DNA from: Trematomus loennbergii
Lineage: Eukaryota; Chordata; Actinopteri; Perciformes; Nototheniidae
DNA: 64,000 nt
Reading direction: 5' to 3'
NCBI GenBank assembly: GCA_012861695.1
Contig: JAAOOA010000002.1
Location: 28,016,804-28,080,803 of the forward strand
Below are positions 38,811 to 54,472 of the stretch, piece after piece (position 1 is the stretch's first letter; every line of letters begins with the position of its first letter). The position numbers were made by a program, and so were the translations under genes. The notes under the pieces are model-generated. The model had not been told where the DNA came from. It saw nothing but the letters and a program-made list of their open reading frames with translations, and searched no databases.

Positions 38811-41800
38811 CTTGTTTGTGTCAGTGCTACCCTTCAGCGGTGAATGAAAAGTGGTGGAGCCACACTCCCAGGCAGTTTTAGACCCTACAGGATGTCAACC
38901 CTCTCCAGCAACCTGGCTGCAGAGGAGCAATTAACATGTCACAACCTGAACCTTCTGTCCTGAGCTTCCTCTGACTCCGTCTGACTCACTGCGTCTCAAT
39001 TTATTTTTGTCTGTCTCTCTATCTCAGCCTTTTCACAGCCTTTCCCCCAGTGCTGTCACACACATCCAAAATATGACTGGATTGCTACAGTAGTGTTATC
39101 TGGTGGTTGACAGCAGACACATAATCGTCGCAATTAAAATAACAGACCCGTGTTCTATAAATCCACACATATGTGGTGTGATTATACATCGGGTGCACAC
39201 AAAACAAAACAACGTAGTTACAAATTGCCTGCATTACTTGTCCAAAACCATTTATGCTATTTTTAAGCACTGGACAATTTGCTACTGAACTGCAAATTGC
39301 ATCTGCCAAAGCACTGGTTAATAATGATAATTTATAAACCAACGGCTGGGCTGTATAAATGGGGATTCTGATAGAAACGAGCTGAAGGCATTAACATACA
39401 CTATATCCCTTGTAGTGACACAATTATTACCACTTTGTTCTTTCATACCCGCATTTAACCTTGGCTGAAATAGTGCTGAATATGAATAATAAGTTGCAGG
39501 TCTTAACCTGTGTTCCGGTGCTACCCTGCGTTAAAAATACATTACCAGGATGGAGCAGTATGCATAATGCCTCTCCATTAATTTGGAGGTGCATATTTTT
39601 TATGAATAATTATTGCTGGTATCTCTCTATCTCCAAGGTAATGAAGTCGTCCTGCACAGTGAGATGAGAGAGAGATGGGATGTGGCAGAATAATGGAGGC
39701 TGAGGCCAAATCGCTATGTGGAGAGGGCATTAACTTGAGAAAAGACACCCTCCTTATTTCCTTAAAAGAGCCAGTCAATCTGATCTGAGTCAATACACAT
39801 AGGAACACATTTGTGCCCATGACAATCTATCCTCTTGACTATCTATGCACATATTAGTTCAGCATAATATTATCAGCCCCGAAAAAAAGGGAAAACAATA
39901 ACACATTGTAGACCAATGTGTTTCCTTTGGGCCAACACAGCATGGTGTCTTCTACAGCTGTTGGAATGATGTGCCTAATGATGTACCAAATGTTTCCTGT
40001 ATAAAGCCGGTTGCAGATGTACTAATGGATCAGTATTAATCCTATAACACATCCTATACATGTTTTAATGGTGAATACACGCACACTAAAAAATTTTCTT
40101 TTTTCGTAGCAGGGAAGACAGACACATTTTGAGAAGAGATATGAGTGCTCATGTGAATCAGATTAGCATGGGGAGCCCAGACAGGGAATCACAGACATTG
40201 TAGCTTGAAGCCAGTGTTTTTGAGAGAAAACATTTTAACCCAATCAGCTTCATGATTCCATCTACAACATGAAATAATGATCGGTAAAGACATGCATCAA
40301 CCAAAAGGGCAGATTTCAGCTTGTTAAATTGCACAACAAGGACAAATACATTGTTTCTGCTAAGCTAATGGCTGTTAGCATTCACTGTCACAGTTGGCTC
40401 TGAGAGGTAAACATGATATACATTCATTTTTCATCTATATGGGACACTATCAAACATTGATGTTGATATCCCTTCAGAAATGTTGATCGAATAGCCTTCA
40501 TACCCACAGTATATCTGCCAGCTGCCTCATCTGTGGGCAGCATGCATCAAAACTGGGTCTGACACGATGTGACTTTTCATCTGCAGGCTTTGGAGTCACA
40601 CAGGTATAGATTATGTCCTCTTCCTCTTTCTCTCTTCTGTCTGCCCGTATTTGCCCTCTACCTCTCTTTTTCTCCAAGCCCAAAGCATATAATTTGTCAT
40701 CTGGAGAAATCGTTCCCCTCTCTCTTGCCATCATTGCCGAGCATATTTTCCGTGATCTTCAGGATCAAGGGGTTTTTTCAATAAAAAAGACTCCATATCA
40801 TACGGTGACCCTGGCTTCACGCTGCAAGGCTCCTAATGAGCCCTCAGCAAATGAGCTGATTTTGTTCTTGTCTGTGCCAATTGAGCTGTAACCCAGACTA
40901 AGGCCTTGCAAATCAAAGACATCTTGAGTCTACTCATTATTTACTTGTGACAGCTAGTAGAGAAATATGAATAAAGCGTTCCAACTGAAAATGAGGGGCA
41001 AAGAGAAGAAACGAGAGATACCGAGATATGCGTACCGCTTTTTATCAACAGTTTGCTTTGCACCTATACATAGCTGAAGGTCATAGCTGACAATTAAGCA
41101 GAACAATCACCAGAGGCTGTTTATCATTGTATATACTGAAGATCTGCACAGAAAAACATTCATTAATATATTCTTGCAATTAATTATGTCATCATCCTGT
41201 AAGCACAGAATGACTGCGTTCCTGTATGTCTGGGAAAAAATTAAAATATGACTTAGCTGTGTCTGTAGGACCATCAATCACTGCTAGCTGTGCGCATGTC
41301 CAAAACCTTTAATATCTCAGAGAGTCACTTTGTCTGGATGTCACCCCACTGTGTCACATTGCTAAAGAACATTCCGAAGGTCAGCTTACTCAACATGCTT
41401 CACATATTCATGATGTTGTGTTTAGGAAAGTCATCCCCTTGTCAAAAGGTTGAAGAGATGAGTCACAGATGGCCATGTTGCGAATTATAAACTCACAAAC
41501 ACAAATTCCCTGGTGTTTTTACAAGAGTTATCTCTGAACATGTGCAGCAATGACAATTAGAGAAGCCTAATATTACTGCTATCAATGATATTCTTCATTA
41601 ACAAAGGTCCCTAAAGACAAAAAAGTGCTTCCCCGTTACAGGAAGAAATATGCTGACAGTATGCTTTGCGTTATCAAAGCTCCAGTGCTCGAACATATGT
41701 TGGCAAAGACAAACAGACATGCTAGACACAATTTAGCTATTAGAGGAAGCTTTTAGATGTCAAGGCAACATGCCCTGGAGGAAAAGTTGGAACATGGCCT

Positions 41801-44800
41801 TCAGGGAACTCAGTGAAAGAGAGACTGAATCTAGATTGTCCCCACCAATGTGGAGAGGGCTTAATTAGACCCGGGCATTTCATTAAGGCAGCCATTAAAG
41901 TCTGCTTCGTTTAGTACAACACTGGCATGCCACAGTGGGACACTTGAACCGTCACACACACATGCATGCGACCATGGCAGCGCTCATCCAGTGGACCTGA
42001 ACAATATGCAGCGGGGCAAATTCCTTTCACTATAATTAATAGGAACTCTACCAACCCCCACCCCTGCAGGTGGAGAATACATATTCTATCCTCCACCGGC
42101 TTTCCATACACTCACAGGGACCATCCGTCATTTCTGCTTAATGTGTTTAGTTACACCACACAAGGACGAGGGATTTTGAATGAAATCATAAAGGACACTT
42201 AGATTGCCGTTACATGGAAGAGGGGATGCCATATATCACACCCCAATGTGCGTTCATTTCCAGGAAATGACTCGGGTCTTATGTTGTAATAAAGGGTGGA
42301 TCCCTCCCTCCATCTCTTTGTCTCCACCTCATAACCACATAAAATATAGGAACAAAGTACCAGGCAGTAACTTTATTGAGTTACTGATTGGGATGCATTT
42401 CATACAGAAAATACTCATTTCGCATTGCTTTGCTTCCCTAATCGTAAACAAAACATATTGTGTCCCATTTCGGAAATGTATAATCCTTACTAAATGCAAA
42501 GGAAAAGTGGTGTAAAATGGGATTCTGCTCAGTGTCAGTTTAAGCCGAGCCATTGACTCGTTCTCCGCCAGCTTTTCCATTCTTTCCAGTCAACTGTTCT
42601 CTCAACCGTTTGTTAGCTTCTGCATGTAGTGACTGCACAAGTCATCCCGTGAAGGGATTGGAAAGATGCGAAGACAGGAAAAAAAGGGGGAAAGAAGTGA
42701 GTGAGAGAGAGATAAAGTCATCTCTGATCTTAAGTGACAATTTGACTTGGTATTTTGCCAGGAGAACGCCATACTGATGAAAGAGTGCATAAATAAAGGA
42801 TGCAGAGAAGATGTCAGCCAGCCAGGGGAAAGTGGAAGAGACAGAGAGGTAGAGAGAGGGGAGGAGAGACGGAGAAGGAGAGTGAGCCGTTCGGACACTT
42901 CTGGCTAGATTCCCTTGCCCATTACAGAGTCTGGATCTGACTTCACATGCCATTAGAGGCAGTGTAAATCAGTAATTAGGTGCACAAATGAAGAAATGTC
43001 AGCTATTACCTGGAGCACAACAGGCTGACATACCTTGCCACAGAGCATGCCAGCACAGCCAGGAGCCATCGCCTTGCAGCCAGCCAAACACCTACACACA
43101 CTACACAGGTCTTCACTCACAGTTCAATTGAGCAGTTCCTGACTGGTTTTGGCAAGAGGATGTCACAGAGCTGCGTGGCTCAATTAGACATGTTGTTGTA
43201 GTGTACAGGAAGCATGACAACTGTTCCCTGTGGAACTGTCAAAATGTCTTCTCTGTGTTAAGGGGGCCTCGAAAAAGCCCAAACAGATTAAGTAAAATGA
43301 AAAAATGAGCTGAAGACATGAGTTGGATGAGATCATTTTTTTGCTTTGTGCCCTGACTCCTATCGTTGATGAAAGTAAATGACTTAGACACTGAAAGGGG
43401 AAATGGGAATGTTGCGCTCCTTGCAGGGTGGGGTGCATAGAACTCTCTATATCTTTTTTTATCCCACTACATTTCCTATTCTGTCTATCGTAATGTTTTA
43501 ACCCTGTGGCCACAAATCCACGGGTCTATCCAACACCTATTTTCTTCGAATTCCCACCGAGAGTCACAGGGTGCTGAAGTCCATCCCAATATGCCTTAGG
43601 TGAGAGGCATGCTAGATAGTTTCAACCCAACAGGGTTCAAATGTGAAAAACTAATGCAGTGGTAGCTAGTCAAATTACAGTTTTCAGATGAGTTGATCTC
43701 ATACATATGAACCGAAATAAATACATGACTCCTTAACTACACAGCTTGTATGCTACCTATAGGCTCATTTAGTTCAATTGCAAAATCTTGCCTCTTTGCA
43801 CTTTAGCATAGTTAGAGCTGAATGTTTACCATTTCCTAGCAATCATCACCTCCCTGGAATAATGTGGGTTTTGTTTCAAGTCTGGGTTTAATGTGTGGAG
43901 ACCTATAAAGTGGTGGGAAAGAGCAGAGAAGAAGGGAAATGAAAAAGCAGGCCACTTTGCAGCACTGTCAACATAGTTGTCCTAATTATGCAGCCACCCA
44001 AACAGAGGCCCCTCTAATCCGCAGGCACACTGGCCTGTCAGATTTCCTGCGAAGATCAAGGACACACGTACACACTCCAACTTCTCCTGCACACTCACCT
44101 CATGCCCTAAGCCAGCAAAGGCATAACTTTACAGCGTTGAAGGAAATGTACACAAGTGTGATAAGATCAAACATGAAGACGCAGTGCCCTAGATCTACTC
44201 CGTGTCCATGTGTTGGCCTGCCAGTGTGAAATATAGGGTGCTGTGACCTAAGGAGATGGACGCGTTAGACTTCATCTTGGAGCACCAGCCTCCAGGGATG
44301 TGCTTGCTCTAATGCCTGTTATTAAAGCAAACAGCTGCATTAGCCGTGGGGAGCCTTCTGTGTCAGTGTGTTCTCCACATGTTTGGGTGTGCAGAAATGT
44401 ACAGTAGTGACACTGGCTAATATTGTACGCAATGGAATATTCTGTTCTTGTCTGTGATTGTTCTCTTTTATATAATTCATCAATGCTAAACTTTTTAATT
44501 GCACGTTCTCCTCGTGTTATGTGCTAGGCTAAATGTCATTACACCTCATGTAGCTTCTGCGTCTGAGATAGGTAACACATTATGATGAATGCCTTTTTAT
44601 TCCTACAGAACCCCCTCAACATCTACAATGCCCACCTTTACACACACAGCACACACACCTCGTGGTGCCATTGCAGCACCTAGTGAATGCTGACATTTGA
44701 AGTTAGTTGTGGTAACACACCAGGTGCTATGAAGGCAAATTCAAGTGACACCAATTCACTTATATTGTGATCAGGTAACAGGTACAGCTGTGTAGTATAG

Positions 44801-47800
44801 ATAAGTGTTTCTAGTTCTGTTAAACAGAATCCTCGAAAGGGAGGTGATGTCATGGTTGACCAATTTGCGTGAAGGCTGATCCAGGAAAAGAGAAAGGCTG
44901 TTGTTTCTGTTAGTTTCAAAGAAGGGCTTTTTGACTATATGCCTGCAGTTCCTTTCTCCCCATGACATTGCATTAAAGTAACGTAACGTTTGAAGGGCTT
45001 GCAGATGCTTGAGATGCTTCGAAGGATAAGGGCAACCACCATGCTTAGTCTAGCAGAAAGTTTGCACTGCAGCCCCCAATCGCACGACAGACATGGATAC
45101 AAAAAAGCTAGCAGCATCTCCATGATGGAATAGGAGGAGATGCCCTATGAGTCCTGTTGTGAAAGGCGTGGAATGATTTCCCAAAAATAAAAACCGCCCA
45201 TCTAAGCAGAGTTTATATTTCTGCTGCATCTCACTCTCTCTCAAATAAACATAAACTCAGCTGAGTAAGCACAGATGCCCCAATGACTTTGTACCTGTGC
45301 CCAACTTCTTTTTCTCCTATGCCAGTTGCTGTTTGTCTTAGTCCCTTTTGCTTATAGTATCGGGGGGGGGGGATCTGAGCAGCTCTGCATTAAGATTGTA
45401 GGCTGCTGGGTTTAGAGCGGTGTGTGGGAAGGATTAATGTGACAGAGCCTCTCAAACGTGCCACAAAACCATCATCTTTAGCCTTGGCAGCAGGAAACGC
45501 ACACAAAGGAGGTTAGTAAGATGAGCTAACTGGCTGGCTGCTATCTACCACAAACCCCCCACCACTAAAACAGGGCTTTGTATGCTAATGAAACTCCATG
45601 GATAAGCAACGGCAGGCAGGAGAAAAATGTGCAAGGCATTAAATCATGCCTCTGCTAGCATTAAGGAATACTAATAATGGCGAACATCGTGACATCTCCG
45701 GATATTGATTTGTCTTTTATGACATTCCTCCATTGAAGGGAGTGTGACACTAATGTGTGCCCTGTGGCAGGGAGAGAAGCAGCATCAGAGACGGCCGCCG
45801 CTGCTCATTTATTTGCATAAGGAAAAAAGGATGCTGTGTCAAAAAACATTTAGAGTAATAATTCCAAAATCCAATTTAGTCTCCTTATGAATCTTGGAAG
45901 TATATGTCAACAATAACACCACGATTTACAGACAATTCAGGGTTGTCATTTCCTGTTTTCCCCTCTTTATAGATGTCTGTGCAAACAGTTTTGGAGATTG
46001 GGAAAGATGAAATACTTATCAAGATGGCTGGAGGGAGGAGAAAGCTTATATTGCAGCAGTTTCTCTTCAATGCACCCGTGGCCTGATTGTAGCAGAGTTT
46101 GGGGAGCATCAAGCCCCAGGTGCCACTCTGTGACAGTTGGGCGCAGATGGATCTAAACCACCATTTGCACTGTTGGCAGCGCTTTGCATCCATATGCTGT
46201 GGAATGGGAAGGCAATATGGGACGCTCAGCTGGCCCGTGTGGACTGGGTCAGGCGGAGTCCTTTGCCCAAGGCTTGCTGTTTAGGGAATTGCTGTTTCTT
46301 TGTTTTGCATGGCATTCATAGTATTTTGGCGACTTACTGAAGCCCAGATCCCAAACAGTGCAGACAGATTCTGGAGAAACACAGAACATCACCGACTCAG
46401 AGGTTAGCGCCAAACACAGATGGCGGTTTGGTAAAAGCTGTCCAACAAGTCCTGTATTTGAATTCTTCCAGTGAAGTTAAAAAAACTACTGGTAATTTAG
46501 TTTTGATTTGAATATTTTTTCAAACCCTCAATGTGATGCAAGTTTGCTGTTGTAAATGTCCTTGCCATGTAAAAGGTGTTCAAAGATGTTGAACATTATG
46601 ATAAGCGACTTGCTTTTTAAATAAATATGAGGTACTTATACACTCACAAATCTAATTTGCTTATTAAAAAAAAATACACAAGATGGTTTCCAATATATTT
46701 CCCTTTGCTGCAAAACCACCTTGTTGAGAGCAGCTACTATTACACTAACACCACAATCCCCTCCAACACTCCCCACCTCTTCCTCTTGGTAGTATCACAC
46801 AGCGGAGCCCTGTAATAACGGGATAATGTGTGTGTAAATATGTCATTGATCCATCCCTATCATTCTGTCTCCATTGTTTTATCTGTCTCCATCCTGCAGA
46901 GTATTCTGACATCGAGGTCATCAAACAGCCGGAGTTTTGTCTCTTTTTCGATTTCCAATCTTTTTTTCGCCCCCTGTATGTTTGCACTGCACAACCCAAA
47001 TTCCCTGAGCTCCACCTGTTTGACCCCAAACCCGCAGCATCTAAAGCTTGGCTGAACAATGAACCCCAGTAGATCTCTACTCACTGTGCAGCTTCATCAG
47101 ATGGGTTTGTGTGTTCCTCTGATGGAGGGGGGGTGGGGGGGTAATGGAACAGCATCTTCCTGGAGCGAAGGCCGAGCGCGGCGATGGCAGAGAGCATCGT
47201 TAAAAGCATATGAGCGTGTTCATAAGAGCGAGGGGCCAGGCTGCTCAGGAAAGGCCAAGCTTTTATAGGGACAACCTTTGGCTAAGAGTGCAAGCAATAA
47301 ACATCTTTTCTTTATCCAAGGCTCTCAGAATTCCTGAGTTTCTTCCCTGAGCTGTGGGAGTCCATCAGAAGTTTGTTGATTTGTCTTTCTCTTTTTACCC
47401 TCAGACAATCTCCCTCCCTTTTGTCACATGTTTTTGATAGAATGTTGGTCATTAGGTTGTTGGTTCGCAGTCGCAATAATGGTCGCTAATTCACATTCTT
47501 TACAACGTTGTGTTGTTAATGGAGGGCCAAGGGTGACAGTAACACCATATGAAAATAATGTTTGCCATGTACGGGCTTGTTGATTTGCTGCCTGATGGAT
47601 TTTTAATATTCACTGCCGGGTCGTTCTGGACGGTTGGTTGTGGCCATTTAGCAGCTCGATGCTTCTGGACAAGAGCTGTGCAGCCACCGCAAAGAGGTGG
47701 CAGGGGTTAGGAAAAGACAGAAAGGGAAGACACTCCAAATTAATGACGGTCTGCTCCGGCCTTGGCCAAGCTGAGAAGCGAAGATGTATGTTCAATGACT

Positions 47801-50800
47801 AAAAGGGTTGTTCTAATTAACAGAAGTGACTGTGCCTGGATGAAGAGGCAATAATCAGGTTTGGTGGGACAGGAAGGAGAACAGGGACACGGTGACCTGT
47901 AAAGCGAAAAAGACGAGCAAATAGAGATGGAGAAAATCAAAGTGACCTCCTGGGGCCTCGTAGCAACAACCTTGAGTGACTTATTGATGTCCAAACAACC
48001 TTACTGAACCACCATATATATATATATACACCATATATTGTTCCTATTGTATAGCTTTCATGCGTTGGATTGCACATTTCATGTCTTTGGCAAAAGTACT
48101 GTACACCTTTCAACACATCTTTCTAAGCATTCTCTAAAAGAACAGCATGCCACACTAAATTAGAAAAATTGTCAAATTCTACACTACAGTGGCTGAGATT
48201 TTTAGTCCCCAGTATTATTCGAAATGCATGAGCCTACATTTTTCTCACAATAGCGTCTTTCATTAGACCTTTCCTGACATAATTTCCCCGGCCCTATTCC
48301 GCTAGTTTATATATCGCAGGCTTTCTGTCAAACATTTGAAGTCTAAAGCCTAACTGACATCATCAGATTAATTTCCTTAGACCTTACAAAGGTCCCTCCA
48401 GAGCCACAAAAGACATTATCCAACAGTTCTCGCAAGCCGAACAGTGCTCAGCATGACAAGAAAACGGACTTTATTGTGTACAACCATCGAGGAAACTTAT
48501 CAAGAATAAATGAATGAATGTATGAAAGCTGATCTATTGCAAAACCACTATCGAGCGGACCGAACAGAATGGAAATCATCATCGTTTTCCACTACAAACA
48601 CACAAATAATTCATGGCTAGTGCCTCAGTTGTACAAAGGTAATAAATAAAGCATCAAATGCCAAAAAGACACATATTCAAGTCTGTAAGAAAACAAACCA
48701 AAAAATATGATTTCCTAAGCAACTCTCGACAAACACTTGCTCTTAATGTCATGTTTTATTTACTTTGATTTATTGGTAGAATCAGCCAATCCGTCATCCA
48801 TTGAAAGTCATTCCTGTTCTGCATCTGTGCAGGAATCAATACAAATAAGAACTAATTGGATTTCAGAATATTCAAGAAGACGTGGATTTGGACTTTAAGA
48901 AAGGCTCATTGCTCTGAGGAGCTCTTGGTTTGATATTTACACTTCTGCCACCTAGCCCTAACCTCATTTGTCTGAGTGAAATGAACCTCGGGGAAACTCA
49001 GTACCATGCATGTGCACTACCAATCATCTTTCACATATTCAGAATGTTCTCTGGGCATTTACATTATTATTATAATTTATTGTTATTTCATGAAACTGTC
49101 TCTACATGTCTTTTTCCGTATAAATACATTGTAAGCCATTAGCTCTGCAACTTCTCTCACTGCTAATAGAATACGTTCTGCTTGGACACTGTTATGAATT
49201 CCCCTTCATTTGTAGGTAGCCCTAATTTGACACCTGCCTCATCATTTACAATTAGGCATTATGGGATGTAATTGGCCATCTGCCTCTGCCATCTTGTGTT
49301 CCTGGAGAGGGACCATGTTTGTCTCCTGCTGTTTAGAGAGGCAACACACTTGCTCTGAACGTGACCCCTTGATTATTTTTGCTTAACAAAGAGCATTGGG
49401 TAACTACATATCTAATACCATACATAGGCACCACACTTTGTCAGCATCATACTTAAATTACCTTTTACTGTATACTGTACAGGTTTTGGATTAAAATAAG
49501 CTATGGCTGAAGGTTGAACAGTTAATATACTTGTAGGTTGGTGATAAGTCACGTTATTGTGAATATCTGTTAAAAGACCCTGCAAAGATTAAAACGTGAA
49601 TATTTCAAAGAACAGGTACATTCGCCTCCTCAATTACCCTCACCTTTAGTGCACTCAAAACCCTTGGCAGGTACTGTAATTGTTCTGTTCTTCCTGTCAG
49701 TCACATTTAACTCTCTCCATGGCTGTTCCCAATTTTAGCTCCACCTGTGACCCGTCGTGTGCTTGATGTGATGACAAGCACCACTTTTCTGATGACAGGC
49801 AAGAAAATCTTGAGTGACAGTGGCTTTCATTACTTCACCCTGTCACTCACGCTGCCTGGCCACTGGGAACAAGTGTTTTAACTTAGCTTGTTGTCTCTGC
49901 ACTGTGAGTGCTTAGAATTGACAGTTAAGAATTATACCCATGTGTATTTCCCAGAAACCCTGAGGTTGGTGCTAGCATTAAAAGGGACAGCCCAGAAGCT
50001 ACTGTGCAATAAGTAAATGACCTCATGCATGTGCAATGATCAAAAGAGCCTTTGCCAGCAGGTTGCATTAGGCTTCAGGCACATTTCCTTCCTGCAGTTT
50101 GAACAGTGCCACTGAAATGTCTACTCTGCCGCTCTAAGAATGGGTTATTTTGAGTCCACTTTCAACATGAAGGGGCCACAGCACCTGTGGGACAAAAATG
50201 CCCACTGGCATTCTGCTCAAACAATAGCTCAGTCTCTCCAAAATGCAGATGTATTGCTTGAGGCAATAAGAGTGCTGCTGTGTTGTTTGTTACATATTCC
50301 AGCTCTTCTTATATCTATATACCAATAATATTTCAACAATGAAACAACAGTTTTGGATTGTCAAACTTCAAAAACGTCAAAAATGGTGATGTGTTGCTCA
50401 TTAAACAAAACACATTCCAAAAAAGAAATCATGCTCTCAGAAAAAAATGCTAACATCAGACCCTGGCATTTCCTAGTTTGTCCCTGCATATCGAAACGTA
50501 TTAACATTCTAGTTGTCCATGCTGTGATGGCCTCCGTTTGCATAGCTGAAGAAGCATCTGGGCACACGCATTCCTAAGAGATGTGTGTGTGTGTTGCTCA
50601 CGTCAAGAGACACTTACAACATTTTGTATCCCCAGGGAGTTACAATACCAACTGTAGCCTTGCTAAAAGAATCCTATCCAAATCCAGCCGAGCATCCCGC
50701 AGGGGTTTTGACCACAAAGAAGAAGTCTTGCATATCAGGAAAGCTCCTTTTAAATAAGCGTTACATCGAACAGATTCCCACTTGTATATTCAATCCATTT

Positions 50801-53800
50801 CCACAGCAGAGTTTGTGTGTGGGTGTGTTAGCGAAAGAGAGAAAGAAATATAGAGTCGGATTTAGATGTTTTTATTCTCAGAGGGCCAGAAAAGCTAAGG
50901 CGTTATTTCCCTCATTATTTACTTTAGATAAATTATTGATGGTACATTTCCATTTCAGACATTGTTATTGTATGAGTCTTATGCAATGTCCTTTCAATGC
51001 AACGGCAAAAAGAAAAGACAATTAAAAAACTTAGAAAGATGTGTTATCGCTTAACGCTTCAGGTCATTGATGGACTTTTGATGCTTAAAGTGAAACCCAT
51101 GCCCAGACTAATATACCAAGCTGTGCTAGCCAGCAGATGTTCCCATTTGTTCAAATGTTGTAATTTAGATGTAATCAATTCCTGTGGTCGTCAATACCAG
51201 CTGAACAATTTGGGTGAAAAGTGAATCAAAGAGAAAATTAGAGGTGCAGTTTACAGATGGGTAAAAGAGCTTGTGAGGCTGTTCATTTTGTATAGCAATA
51301 GACATTTGTGTGGCCATTTTGTCTTGGGGGGTGTTTTTACAGGTACATATAGATAGTTAGATTAGTACTTTATGTTTAGTGTCTGGGCCCCTATTCTGAA
51401 GCTTCATAGGGTTTATTGGGCTGTCCCATTTCACATATATCCATGATGTCTTATGGTTGTACTTTCAAACTTGTGAATACATTAATTGAACATGACTATC
51501 TCTGCTTTTGCGAATGTTTCCATGCACACAGAACTGAAGTGTGATATACTCTATCCTGTCACAGAGGTGGGTGTCGCCGGTTTGCTCTGTCACTATGACA
51601 CAACATGACAGATGTGTTTAGGCAGTGGAGTGCCAGACCTGCCACGCAGCATTAGGATCACACAGTCAGAGAGGAGAGCGCAGGGTATTCCCACACCGGG
51701 AGTCCAATCATGGAGCTAATAATGGTTTGTCCAGAGCGAGGAGCGGATGTCTGAGCCAACCTGAGAGACCGCTGCAAAGAAGGAGGCTGTAACTCAAATC
51801 TTCCTGGATATCAGGGATGGGTTTCCATAGGAACACTTAATGAGCTGACAGTGAATTTCAATAGCTGAATTTGAATGACCTAGCACAAATTACTGACATG
51901 AGATAACATAAAATGATCAAAGACAATCTCATTATTCACCTGTAATTCAGGAATTCATCATTTATTTCTCATAAGCAGGGCAATGTGCACAAGGTTTAGG
52001 TGACTGGCAGAATTGACAGGCATCCTAACGCAGCTTTTCATGTTCAAATCTGCCGCTAGACCTGTCTACTCTGGAAAACTAACCTAAGCTGATGACAGAT
52101 CCCTGTTGAAATATTCAGTGTTTCCGATGAATTATGAAATTGCATTATGGAAAGACCTTTCTTCTCATTGAAGCTCTTGGTCAAACGAGTCCACCCACTC
52201 CATAAAAGAGCTGACTGGGTAACATTATGAGCATAACCTTCTTCCCTATTATCGGTTCACCTGTGGTCAGTTCTACTGTACTGAATAATAGCAATTACTA
52301 TGAATCCCCTGATAGAAACTTCAATTCAGTTTAAGTGCCAACAAAAGTAAAAACGACATGACTTTGGGTAACCTTGGGAAAGTGGGGCTTTGATTACCAT
52401 AAAATTAACTGCCAGTTCATTACATAATAAGATGCACATAAAATGAGTAGAAGCGAGCCTTTGCTCTGGACCTTGAGGAATACATAATACAATATGATTA
52501 CCCAAGGCTTAATTACCATATAGGAATTAATCCTATAAGTCCAGAAAACACATGCAAAAAATAACACTCTGGATGCATTTGTTTACAATTTCATAGCACA
52601 TTTGGTGACTCTATAACAATTAACATTAAAGATGCCGAAATAATCTTGGTAAGGGTTAAAGCGTCGACTGAAATAACACTTCAAATATCTATTTACAAAA
52701 AAAACTAAAATGTTATTTGAGCCAGGTTAACTGTTAAGGAACACTTTCACAAATCAGACCTCATGTACTATTACAACATTATGTTTCTTTAATAATTAAG
52801 TAAATCAGAGCTGCGTCTAAAAATAGCAATTATGATTCCCTACCCTTCAAATCTACAAAATTCAGACACAAAATCCTGAACCGACATGAAGGCTGAGCTA
52901 ATTTTACGTCAGTTGACTTTGACATGGTTGGCTTTACAAGCTACAAAAACACATTCTCCTTTTCTTCTGCGTTTGTTCCGGTTTCAGGGGTGGCAGCTGG
53001 GATGAAAAAGTGTCCGTGAAAGGGAGGCTATGTAACTCTGGGTGTCTGTAAGCGAGTGATCAACCACTCTCTGGTGTTGTTTTAGTGGCCGAGCTGCACT
53101 CTAAGTCTCCCTATAGTCTGGTCTCATCTCTGAAGGATAGTGGACACATCGGGCCTGGGGGAGCGTGTGTGAAGTGCAGCTGCTGTCAACACGGCTGTGG
53201 TCACATCAGAGGTCAGTGGTACTCTGACCCTCTGGCTAAAGAATGGGTTTCTTATCTAATACATACAGAGGTCTGTGTTTCACTCTCAACGCATGTCTGC
53301 ATTACCATCCCTTTATAAAACCCCACCATTCAACCTAGATAATCCACAGTTGTTTGAAACAAACTCATAACGCACACAGTTTATGGTTCAGTAGTCGATA
53401 TTTCTGGTACCCAGCATGAGATAAAACTCTGAAATTAGCAAACAATAGTTAATCGTGTTTGGCGTTCACAACCATATTTCACAGAAAGACCACTCTCCAC
53501 TTGACTACCACTCAAACAATATGTCTGTGGTGAAACAACAGCAAGCTACGATAAACAAAACCAACATCAGCACAAGTGCCTGCATAAACAATACAAGTGC
53601 CTGCAATATGACACTCTATGTCACAAGCCCGCCCACTGCTCCCATCCTGAGTCATTCGGCCGTCACCATGGCAATCTAGTTTCCTGATGAAAGGCGTGCT
53701 CCAATGAAATGCCGACGCCACTCTAATCGGTCAGACAGCTTGTTCATGCTTACAGCGGCGCATCTACCCACTAATTTGTCAGCCGTAGGCTTTAGAATCT

Positions 53801-54472
53801 GTGCATTCCCTTTTTTCTCTCCTCCCTACTACACATACAAGAGATCCTAATGAGAGTGCACATGTTCGGCTCCAGACTGAGAGTGGTTTTGACTTTATAC
53901 CTTAAGCTAGGACTGAATTCAACACTTGATGTTGCGGTGCGGGTGTGACATTTCCCAGGCAAGGGCATATTCACACACCTTTCACAAGCCTCTGCTCTGG
54001 GGCAGAGGCTAAAAATAAATGTTGCGGTGAAGTTGTTTTGCAATAAAACCTCTCCTGAGCCTCAGTCTTTTACTATCCCTAATTGGCTACAGGACCTTCT
54101 CACCTACCTATTGGTTGTTTTGACAGTGTGGGAGCCAAAATACTGCCAACAGCCACTCTCAAGGTTTTTTCATGTAATCGAGTCCCGGTTTGTTGTCAGA
54201 TGGTTGGAAAAGAAATCTTAGCAAACCTAATCACTAAATCACAGAAAACAGACACGATCTAGATGTCAAAACAATGATTTAAAAGTAACTTTCTCGCTGT
54301 TTATTGTGGAAATATCACAGTTTATTTCAGTTCTTTATGATATGCCAGCAAATATATGATATTTCTTGGGCTCATCAACCTTTTAAAAATAGGAAAGGTC
54401 AACAATACAACTGTCCAGTGTATCCCTTAACCCATGACATGGCATCTCTAAATATATCATAAACATACTTAA

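Noticed and set aside
43034..43069. Short minus-strand ATG frame (MAPGCAGM...) followed by a GTATGT donor, considered as a signal-peptide exon
   Set aside because: Only 12 codons, no hydrophobic leucine-rich core, and a phase-0 donor that does not match the phase-1 acceptor of the Ig1 exon.
50585..51025. 146-codon plus-strand open frame, the longest in the window
   Set aside because: No domain, signal peptide, transmembrane pattern or splice context; the composition looks like translated intron. At this window size a chance frame of this length is expected.
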